Assembly: GCF_932526225.1 (NCBI RefSeq)
Contig: NC_064041.1
Location: 16,365,888-16,429,887, forward strand
DNA: 64,000 bases
From: Nematostella vectensis
Taxonomy: Eukaryota; Cnidaria; Anthozoa; Actiniaria; Edwardsiidae
Direction: 5' to 3'
The notes under the pieces were generated by a model. The model worked only from the letters and a program-made list of their open reading frames with translations. It searched no databases and was not told the origin of the DNA. The position numbers were made by a program, and so were the translations under genes. Below, one piece after another: positions 33,501 through 45,500 of the stretch (positions are counted from its first letter, which is position 1; the number at the start of each line of letters is the position of its first letter).

Positions 33501-36500
33501 GAATGCATTGGTGTAATCAATCATACCACAGGCTTCCCATCCTTATTAGTGAATGCATTTGGTGTAATTAATGATACCACAGGCTTCCCATACTTGTCAG
33601 TGAATGCATTGGTGTAATCAACCATACCACAGGCTTCCCATCCTTATCAGTGAATGCATTGGTGTAATCAAACATACCACAGGCTTCCCATCCTTGTCAG
33701 TGAATGCATTGGTGTAATCAAACATAATAACAAGGAGGGGGGTATGCAGATTCAGAATTTCATAACAAGGGATGGACAAGGGGGTCTTCAAATTGGGCAG
33801 AAAACCATAGAACCTCAAAAAAACTCAAAGCAAAGGTGAGAACCAACCAACTCAGAACTGGTAACTGAAATCCAGTGGTGATAGGCAAAGGCAGTCCAGT
33901 CTGAATGCAGTCTTACCAACCCAGGCCCGTACCCAAGGGGGGGTGCAGTCTTACCAACCCAGGCCCGTAACCAGGGGGGGTGCAGTCTTACCAACCCAGG
34001 CCCGTAACCAGGGGGGGATGCAGTCTTACCAACCCAGGCCCGTAACCAGGGGGGTGCAGTCTTACCAACCCAGGCCCGTAACCAGGGGGGGATGCAGTCT
34101 TACCAACCCAGGCCCGTAACCAGGGGGGGATGCAGTCTTACCAACCCAGGCCCGTAACCAGGGGGGGATGCAGTCTTACCAACCCAGGCCCGTAACCAGG
34201 GGGGGTGCAGTCTTACCAACCCAGGCCCGTAACCAGGGGGTGATGCAGTCTTACCAACCCAGGCCCGTAACCAGGGGGGATGCAGTCTTACCAACCCAGG
34301 CCCGTAACCAGGGGGGGTGCAGTCTTACCAACCCAGGCCCGTAACCAGGGGGGGATGCAGTCTTACCAACCCAGGCCCGTAACCAGGGGGGATGCAGTCT
34401 TACCAACCCAGGCCCTTACCCAGGGGGGTGCAGTCTTACCAACCCAGGCCCTTACCCAGGGGGGGTGCAGTCTTACCAACCCAGGCCCGTACCCAGGGGG
34501 GTGCAGTCTTACCAACCCAGGCCCGTACCCAGGGGGGTGCAGTCTTACCAACCCAGGCCCGTACCCAGGGGGGGTGCAGTCTTACCAACCCAGGCCCGTA
34601 CCTGAGGGGGGTGCAGTCTTACCAACCCAGGCCCATACCAAGGGGGGGTGCAGTGGGTGCAAAAAATCCCTTTTTGTTCTTTTGGTGGGTGGTCAGATTT
34701 TTATCAGAAAACTCACTTCCCACCTCCCCCAGAAAAATTTGGTCCACTTTTTTGGACTTCGCACACCCCCCAAGAAAAATCCTGGGCATGGGCCTGAAAC
34801 CTGTCTGAAGTTTCTGTATAAACTCCAGTCTGAATGCAATCTTAACTAACCTGTCTGAAGTTTCTGTATAAACTCCAGTCTGAATGCAATCTTAACTAAC
34901 CTGTCTGAAGTTTCTGTATAAACTCCAGTCTGAATGCAATCTTAACTAACCTGTCTGAAGTTTCTGTATAAACTCCAGTCTGAATGCAATCTTAACTAAC
35001 CTGTCTGAAGTTTCTGTATAAACTCGAGTAAAGTGTTGAAGTCAGTTGGCCTCTCCTTCTGCAAGTAGTTGTACCATTTGAAGGGACGAGCGGGCCTGGA
35101 CCGGTCACCAGTCCCTTTGCCACTGATGTCGCTGCCACATGAGGTCAACATATCACGCAAGTTCCTGTCATGTGACCGCAGCCTTATCATCAGATCACCT
35201 GATCAAAACGTCAATCAAATGAGGCAATTAAGATATCATGCAAATTCCTGTCCTGTGACCGCAGCCTTATCATCAGATCACCTGATCAAAACGTCAGTCA
35301 AATGAGGCAGTTAACATATCACACAAGTTCCTGTCATGTGACCGCAGCCTTATCATCAGATCACCTGATCAAAACGTCAATCAAATGAGGCAATTAACAT
35401 AGTTGGTTCCATATTGGGACCTTGGGTTTGTCAGCTCCTTATCATAACATCCTTTTTGAAAGCTACTAAAATAATAATGGAAGCCAGCTAGCCTCTCCCA
35501 GGCCCCCTTCGAGAAACTTTACTCCTTTGGATTCAAAATGGCGGATGTCCTTGAAACCAAGAAGGAAATCAATAGGTGATGTCATAATGAAGTGACTGAG
35601 TAGCCTAGGGTCACCTGGGGTCGCCTGGGGTTAAGGAGAAAAAGCGTGTTGTCTATGACGGTCCTACCTGCTTTTCAATTCTCAAAGTTTAAATCTAATT
35701 TTTACCACAGATCTGGATTAACCGGAAGGCATTCTGAAAGAGAGTCCAGTCCTCATGCATTTCTTCTGAGGGGGGGAGGGGGGAGGATTCCTGATCCAGT
35801 CGACACTGCTGCCTGAGATGTGTTATACATTCTCCCAGACTTCCAGCATAAGCGCTGAAGAACTCCTGCATATCAGCATTAAGTCATTATAAGACAGAGT
35901 GAAAGAACATCATGACTACCAGCCCAGAGGTACAAAAACTCTAAATTGGGGATGGTGAATCAATCATCTTCTCAGATAAGGACATACAGAGTTCTCTCTC
36001 ATCGCAATTATAACTGATTATTTTCAATGTATGTATGTAGAAACCTGGCTCTAAACATTAGGGACTATTAAACCATCGTTTTCTCGGTTGACGAGAGAGC
36101 CTGGTCTCTCATCACTTGCACTTCATAATTTGTACACCTACCTCAAGCACCTGACAAAGGCAGCAGGCAGCATAACCATCAGTAAGCAGAACACAGTGAT
36201 TGACAGCCTCATCAGCCAGGCAGAATACATGATCTACCGACTCCGCCATCAGCCCTGCCATCTCCAGGAACCCCTCCACCCTGAGGGGTATCCCCTGTAG
36301 CCGGGAGGAGAGGTGTGTCTGCTGGAGGGAGGGGTAGTCTAGTAGGTAGTGGGTGTAGGGGGAGAAGACAGCATCCACGAGGGTAGTGATGGATGCTGGA
36401 TTGCACTTTGATTGTTGTTGATTGATGGCTGTTTCTAAGCCGAGGGCAAACCTTGTGGATACCTAAAACAGAAGAACAATCGTCACATTAGACAGTTCCA

Positions 36501-39500
36501 AGCTGATTAAGATCTAGACTCTCCGCAAATAAAAGCATTTTATACAAGTGAGTAGATTTCCTTTTGGGTATTGTACCTGTCTAAGCTCAATGAGTCGCAC
36601 CAGTACGTTATCATCATCCTTGATGTACTCTGTGATACACTGCGGTAGAGACGGGGTCAGGTGGGTAAGGGCCTGGGTCAAAAGAACACACAGAACCGTC
36701 CCAGGCTCAGGGAAGACTTGACTACACCACGTGACCTGTAGGGTGCAAGCAGAGTAGTTGAGTAGTCGAAGTAGAGGTTAATAAGATTTGAGCCAAGATG
36801 ATAGGAAAAGAGGGAGAGGACGATTCAATACCAAGTGGGGCTTTACTTCATTGCGTGAACTTTAGGTAACAAGCAATGATGATAAGGCAATGTCATGATG
36901 AAAGTGATGAGTGGGTGGATGGACAACGTGATATGGTTGCCATAGTTACCTCAGTATGCCATGTCGAGAGTATAACATCGTAAAAGGTGGCTAACCAGTC
37001 TACCATAGGTCGATTGGGGTCTTCTGTCCGAGTATTGTTCCACGCCTGTTGCAGCTTGGTCTGAATTGCAAAAAGAAAAAGAAAATTAAGATTTGTTTAT
37101 GAATACTTTTTAAAGGCTATTAGGAACTTATAAACGCAGGTGGTTTCTATTATTTACAAAATATTGCATCAATTTGTAAATAAGTTTTTTTCATCTTAAA
37201 TGAGTCAGTAGTATGGCAGCTGCACTCTATGCCCAGGCCTTCTATGATTGGACCATTGTGTATCAGTGCCTTCTATGATTGGACCATTGTGTATCAGTGC
37301 CTTCTATGATTGGACCATTGTGTATCAATGCCTTCTATGATTGGACCATTGTGTATCAGTGCCTTCTATGATTGGTCCATTGTGTATCAGTACCTTCTAT
37401 GATTGGACCATTGTGTATCAGTGCCTTCTATGATTGGTCCATTATGTATCAGTGCCTACTATGATTGGAAAATTGTGTATGAGTGCCTTCTATGATTGGA
37501 CCATTGTGTATCAGTGCCTTCTATGATTGGACCATTGTGTATCAGTGCCTTCTATGATTGGACCATTGTGTATCAGTGCCTTCTATGATTGGACCATTGT
37601 GTATCAGTGCCTTCTATGATTGGACCATTGTGTATCAGTGCCTTCTATGATTGGACCATTGTGTATCAGTGCCTTCTATGATTGGACCATTGTGTATCAG
37701 TGCCTTCTATGATTGAACCATTGTGTATCAGTGCCTACTATGATTGGACCATTGTGAATGAGTGCCTTCTATGATTGGACCATTGTGTATCAGTGCCTTC
37801 TATGATTGGTCCATTGTGTATCAGTACCTTCTATGATTGGACCATTGTGTATCAGTGCCTTCTATGATTGGTCCATTATGTATCAGTGCCTACTATGATT
37901 GGAAAATTGTGTATGAGTGCCTTCTATGATTGGAGCATTGTGAATGAGTGCCTTCTACGATTGGACCATTGTGTATCAGTGCCTTCTATGATTGGACCAT
38001 TGTGTATCAGTGCCTTCTATGATTGGATCATTGTGTATCAGTGCCTTCTATGATTGGTCCATTGTGTATCAGTGCCTTCTATGATTGGTCCATTGTGTAT
38101 CAGTGCCTACTATGATTGGACCATTATGTATCAGTGCCTACTATGATTGGACCATTGTGTATCAGTGCCTTCTATGATTGGACCATTGTGTATCAGTGCC
38201 TTCTATGATTGGACCATTGTGTATCAGTGCCTTCTGTGATTGGACCATTGTGTATCAGTGCCTTCTATGATTGGACCATTGTGTATCAGTGCCTTCTATG
38301 ATTGGACCATTGTGTATCAGTGCCTTCTATGATTGGACCATTGTGTATCAGTGCCTTCTATGATTGGACCATTGTGTATCATTGCGTTCTATGATTGAAC
38401 CATTGTGTATCAGTGCCTTCTATGATTGGATCATTGTGTATCAGTGCCTACTATGATTGGACCATTGTGTATCAGTGCCTACTATGATTGGACCATTGTG
38501 TATCAGTGCCTACTATGATTGGACCATTGTGTATCAGTGCCTACTATGATTGGACCATTGTGTATCAGTGCCTACTATGATTGGACCATTGTGTATCAGT
38601 GCCTTCTATGATTGGACCATTGTGTATCAGTGCCTTCTATGATTGGACCATTGTGTATCAGTGCCTTCTATGATTGGACCATTGTGTATCAGTGCCTTCT
38701 ATGATTGGACCATTGTGTATCAGTGCCTTCTATGATTGGACCATTGTGTATCAGTGCCTTCTATGATTGGACCATTGTGTATCAGTGCCTTCTATGATTG
38801 GACCATTGTGTATCAGTGCCTTCTATGATTGGACCATTGTGTATCAGTGCCTTCTATGATTGGACCATTGTGTATCAGTGCCTTCTATGATTGGGCCATT
38901 GTGTATCAGTGCCTTCTATGATTGGACCATTGTGTATCAGTGCCTTCTATGATTGAACCATTGTGTATCAGTGCCTACTATGATTGGGCCATTGTGAATG
39001 AGTGCCTTCTATGATTGGACCATTGTGTATCAGTGCCTTCTATGATTGGTCCATTGTGTATCAGTACCTTCTATGATTGGACCATTGTGTATCAGTGCCT
39101 TCTATGATTGGTCCATTGTGTATCAGTGCCTACTATGATTGGAAAATTGTGTATGAGTGCCTTCTATGATTGGAGCATTGTGAATGAGTGCCTTCTATGA
39201 TTGGTCCATTGTGTATCAGTGCCTACTATGATTGGACCATTGTGTATCAGTGCCTTCTATGATTGGACCATTGTGTATCAGTGCCTTCTATGATTGGAGC
39301 ATTGTGTATCAGTGCCTACTGTGATTGGAAAATTGTGTATGAGTGCCTTCTATGATTGGACCATTGTGTATCAGTGCCTTCTATGATTGGACCATTGTGT
39401 ATCAGTGCCTTCTACGATTGGACCATTGTGTATCAGTGCCTTCTACGATTGGACCATTGTGTATCAGTGCCTTCTATAATTGGACCATTATGTATGAGTA

Positions 39501-42500
39501 CCTTCTATGATTGGACCATTGTGTATCTTTTAGATTTGCATCGTACTGATACAGTGGGCTATCAATCCCAATGCATAAAAAATATGCTGTTATTATATAG
39601 CTAATGTAGCCTGATTTTAGAATAGATCATTCAAATGATTCACTTAGATTCAATTTATTTACACAACCCACACTCGAGGTTATCAAGAGGTCAGATTATG
39701 ACTATCCCTTCAGTTGTTCAGTGAAATAGTTATTTTATCACTTTTCTCACGTTTCATCATCACGATCATCACGATTTCCTGAGATTACCATTCAAAGAAA
39801 AGGCGTTATACCAAATAACTTTTGATAAAATAGATCACTTCCATCTCAAACTTACTTTCACCTGACGTGACTAGGGTGCTCTTTTCTGAGCGAAGTGGGT
39901 CAAAGTAATATTATTGTATTGTTTTCCGCGATTCAAGGGAATGCTTATTGTCCTTGGCTACTTAAAAGTAAATTACTCGTGTCCTGCGAATTATCGCCGC
40001 TTTTGCGTAAGACGACCACGGACCATAGAAGTGTCATAGCATGAATGTATTTCGCATAGCACCCGGTTTTTCTGGAACTCTAATTGGAAGCAAAAAGAAT
40101 GCAGATACTCTCACAATAACTAAAGTTGTAGCTGAAGAGATAGGATTGTCATTGTTTCTCTAATAATGTGATGATATGCATATTTGCTTATCATCATTCG
40201 CTACTTCTAAGTAAATTACCCTTGACATGTAATTTATGCGCCTTTTTTTAACATAAGAAGTCTACGGATTTGAAGTCTCATAATCTGTATGTGTTTCAAA
40301 TAGCACCTTGAATTTATTGAAAACGGATGATTCATGAAAAAAAACTTCCAGCATAGACTTTAACAAGATTGAAGGGGGATAGTCGAGAAGAGATAGTACT
40401 GCTTCTCTAAAGTTTGATGAACCACTTATTGGCTTATCATCATTGGCTACTGTTAAGCAAATTATTCTTGACCTGTAATTTATGCGCCCTTTTGTGCATT
40501 TGGAAGTCTAACGCAATTTGAAATCCTTGACGTTGTGTGTGTGTATTGGATGTATTTCACAAAGCACCAAATTCTTGTGGAACATATTGAAAGTGAACAA
40601 TTCGTGATAAAAGAACAAAGGAAATGGACTTTTTCACTGAACCACTGAAGGGATAGTCATAATCTGACCTCTTGATAACCTCGAGTGTGGGTTGTGTAAA
40701 TAAATAGAATCATTTGAATGATCTGTTCTAAAATCTGGCTACATTAGCTATATAATAACAATTTTTTTATGCATTGGGATTGATAGCCCACTGTATCAGT
40801 ACGACGCAAATCTAAAAGAATGCAACCTGCCATGTATCCAGCTCTAATTCGAATAACTCCAATTGCTCATAATCTTGTGTAAACAACAGTTCTCAAGTTG
40901 CCTGCAAAATTACTCATAGCTATAAATAGCTTTTGGTGTTTCACAATATTTTTCCCTTAAGACAAATCAGTAAAATAATAGTAGCAACACGTTCAGTGTA
41001 TAGTCATGATACCACAGGTAGCTGTTTCCTTGTTAAAACGAGCCTAAACTCCGGAATGCATTTTGGCGCAAAGATTCTTAGGCATAACAAGCATAATTTG
41101 ATACAGAACTCAGGTGTTTTAAAGAATTTATTTAACTTTTACCATGGAAACTCTTCTTATATGTATTTAAAACAGATACGTTTTTTGTATCGAGATAAAA
41201 AGTAAGCAATCGGCCCATTTTTGAAAACATATTGTTTTAAGTTTGAGTTACTTACCAAATGGTCAATTGTGATTGGCTTATGTTGAGTAAATTTTACTGC
41301 CAGACTCAAGGGACTTATCCCTTACAATCTGATTGGTTAAAGAGATGGTAATCACGGTAACCCACTTATCTCCATATTGCTTTTGGCATCTCCATATTGT
41401 TTCAAAAATGTGTTATCAGTGCCTTCTATGATTGGACCATTGTGTATCAGTGCCTTCTATGATTGGACCATTGTGTATCAGTGCCTTCTATGATTGGACC
41501 ATTGTGTATCAGTGCCTTCTATGATTGGACCATTGTGTATCAGTGCCTTCTATGATTGGACCATTGTGTATCAGTGCCTTCTATGATTGGACCATTGTGT
41601 ATCAGTGCCTTCTATGATTGGACCATTGTGTATCAGTGTCTACTATGATTGGACCATTGTGTATCAGTGCTGTCATAATTCAGTATTCTAGCTGCAAGGA
41701 GAGTTATTAGTTTCCCAAATTTATCTTAGAGTTAAAACAAAGAAGCAAATACTAATTTGACTGTGAATGTATATCAGCCGTCACATGACCTACCTTATGA
41801 CATCTGATGTAATAGTTCTGTAACTGGTCAAGTCTGTCGATAGCAGTAAATATTTTGACATAACTTTTGGTTTCATCTAAAACAAAAAAGCACATATGGT
41901 TACAATTTACCTGTTTTCACGGTTTTGAATTCTACTATATCCCTGCTTGGTTTGGGAAAATGCCATGTGTATACATGTGTGTTTGCAAACTGTTCACCTG
42001 AAACCGAGGCTTGTACTGTATTTATGAACACTTAGTCTCTTCGTTCTTATCCTTATCGCCCACAGTGGAATTCAAAAATGGCCTATTGTAATATGTAATA
42101 TAAGAGATAAATAGCTGGAAATAATTAATTTGCAGAGCTGAACAGATTATGCACACCTAGACAATGGTTGTTGAAGGCAGCCACGATCTTTGGGCTCAAC
42201 AAGGCTTCCAGTCTGTTTTTTAATCCTTCAAGCATGCGACGACGCTCTGCATAATCTGGGACATCTTGGAGTACATTCTAAAGTGATTAGAAAGTATTAA
42301 AAGCAACAACAACAACAATAAAAACTTAAAAAAAAAACATAAAAAGAGAGTTAACATGGAAAGTGGAACATTAGAAAGCCTCTCACATGTGTTAATGGAG
42401 AATCACAGAATGGACTAAAATAGGACATCTTACCAGACTCTTATGCATTCCAACAAGTTTATCTGATATCTGAAAATAGTTTAGAAATCAATGAGTTGCT

Positions 42501-45500
42501 TTCAACAGTCTCAACACCACATTTGACATTGTATGCCTGTGTATGTAGACTATTGTTCCTACCTGTGCATGTCACAAATTGTTTTTGTAAAAGTAATATC
42601 TAATTTAGTTATCTTATAAATGTTTTAGTTAAATAAGTTCAAACAAAGACCTGGTTCTTGCAGTACCACGCACAAGATGAAAAACCTTTGGTGACAGGGC
42701 CTTTGCCCATGCTGGGCCTTCTGCGTGGAACTCGCTACCTAAGTTATTTAGGGACATAAAAGGCCTTTAGCCATTTAAACAGGCACTAAAAAAACTAAAA
42801 AAAGGATTTGTTAATAAGCTTGATGTGTTACAATTTGTTACATCGATTTAAGTTAGAGGTTTTGTAAAAATTTGTCTTCTGTTGAGCACTTTAGAATATT
42901 TTTACATAGGTTTAGTCCATTATAAATAAATTATAAATTAATTAATCATGCCCCTAACCAAAGCTCCAGTAATATTGAATGCAATAACAGGTTCTAGGGG
43001 GGTAGGCTGGGGCTTGTTGGACAATAGGGGTGATGACCCGCACATTACTCTGTTTCCCTGTGCTCCAATCCTTTGTGTTAACTTCTTTGTTTTGTATGTT
43101 TTTGTAATGTACAGCATTAGTTTTTCTTGTTGACTCAATAAAGTTGAGAAAAAGGTATGTGATTATGGTGTCTCTAGCAGGATTCCAATAATTGAAAAAA
43201 AAAAGGTTTAGAACCCACAGCTATGATATCGCCAGACTCAAACACTTTATCAACATCGGATGAGAGGGTAGTCCAGTTATCAGCCTCCTAAAACAAAAAA
43301 AAAGTGTCTTTTACAATAATGTCACATAAGTTTTAGGAATGAGGAAAGCATAAAATAACTATAAAAACTTATCATAAGCTTATAGCCAAATTTGTTGTTG
43401 CACCAAGAATTCAAAACGATTTCTCATCTGAAAATAGCGGATAGTCAACCATACCACCATTACCAATCAATTCCCTTGCTGTATAAATGAGCTATTGCCA
43501 CTCTCCTATATCCTGTATGGGGTCAAATAGTTTAGGATGTGACAGTGAAAACATGTAAGCCATCTATTGGTTTTGTCAGAAGATTGACTATGTGCTATTC
43601 CCAAAGAGACAAGGATTTTGGATGCGCAAAGGTTGCAAAACAACGAATTTGGCAAGATAGCATTTTTTAAAATACAATTTGCTTTATTGTAAAAATCTGA
43701 ATTCTCATTAAGCCCTGAAACTAGGGGTGACAGGTGCAATTCAAGTTTTAGAGGACCCTGTCCCCCTTCTGCAACATATTGTAGTGATGCAAGCATTCGG
43801 TTGATGGGGCCCATGACTTAAATGCTGCAAAGGGAGGTGCTACTATGCCCATGTTGCAGGCTCACAATGGCAGTCCCATGACTTCTGACCTGTAGCCCTT
43901 GGGACGCCGCTTGCATGTGAGACTTGACTGTGTCCAATTCCATCAGCATTTTCATCGACTGAGCAGTGTTCTCTTCAACCTAACAAAGGCAAATTTGCAA
44001 ATAAAGTTTGAATATTTGATTATTTGTCCATGAAATTTTGTTTGGTTTTAATATGAGAATACCAAGATTGATTTTTTTCTTTTTCTCTTCTTTTTTCTCA
44101 TAGATTCATTACTAGTAAATCTACCTGACCTTTTTAATATCCTCCTTGACCATGTGCATCTGTTCCCTCAAAAGAGACGCTTCATGCTGGACATTGTCTA
44201 TTTCTCTCACAACTCTGCCAAATGAAGTGTTAAAAAAATGAACATACCTATGCCCATGCAGCCATACTTAGCATCAGCCTGAAATCCCTCCAAATAAACA
44301 GCTGCTCAAATTGTTTTGCATGTCTGTGTTTAGACTTGACGGGCAATACTAAACCGACTAATCGCAAGATGACATATCATACCCTCTACGCCATGTAGTA
44401 TACATCATACCTTGGAATATTGTTAACTGCCTGCACGCTGGTTTCTTCAAGGGCATTATTTACTTCCTAAGGATAAATAATATATAATATTATTATATAA
44501 GGATAAATTGAAATGTTCAATAGACTGAGTACAAACACAATAACTATCTATAAATGAATTAAACTCTACTATTCAAAGGGCGTAGGCTTATAATTAACTT
44601 TAAAAATTTGTTGACACTTCTCTTAAACTGTTGCACACAGCAACAACAATATCATGTCAATAATGATAATTCAGTGTTGGCTAGGGTGATAGCCAAAGGC
44701 TAATCAAATCTTTGCCTTTAAGACGTAGTGCAGTGTGCAAACAGTGATTGCTCATCAAATAAATGTTTACCTGAATGAAAAGTTGAAGCTTCATGACAAG
44801 CGTGGAGGCATGGGCCTGGGGGAAAAAATATGAATAATCAATTCTAGGAAGAATCCAATATTGGATTTCTTTAAAATGCTCTGATTGGCTAGAGTGGATG
44901 CAATGAAAACACAGGTTTTCCATATGTGCAGCAAGACATCAGAAATAATCAGAAATAATTCCACTATGGGATTTAAGAAAGTTAATCACCAATTCTTAAA
45001 TTCCATCTTTTTTGCAGGAAATTTACCATGGAATCCTCTCATTGGTGATATTTTTTCTATTGTATTTGAAAAATGCTAGCACATGATCTAAATATTTTAA
45101 TTTTATAGGCTGCGTAGTTGCACAGAATGATTGCACTCATTCTGCTTGCAGTGTCAGTCTAAGTACAGTTTTTCAGATGCATAGAAAACAGGCTGTGCAG
45201 GGGGCGTGGCACCCTTCCTGGACTCCCATAAAGTGAGTCATTTAATGTAGAAGGAACACACGCACCCCTATAAGCAAATCCCGGCTACATGCCCGGACTT
45301 TGGTGTTATCACAGGGCAGGTCAGGTACAACTTTATTTAACAATGCTGGCCACAACAACGGATTTTAAAATAACAAAACTGCTGATTTGCATGTCGGGGG
45401 TGGAATTCACAATACAGTAGATTACTAAAGTGTGACAGTTACAATACAAAAAAAATACAATTCGATTAGATAACATAAAGCTTGAATAGCAGGCAGACTC

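Noticed and set aside
32035-33728. CRISPR-like regular direct repeats
   Set aside because: Repeats are head-to-tail without unique spacers, in a eukaryotic intron; a minisatellite.
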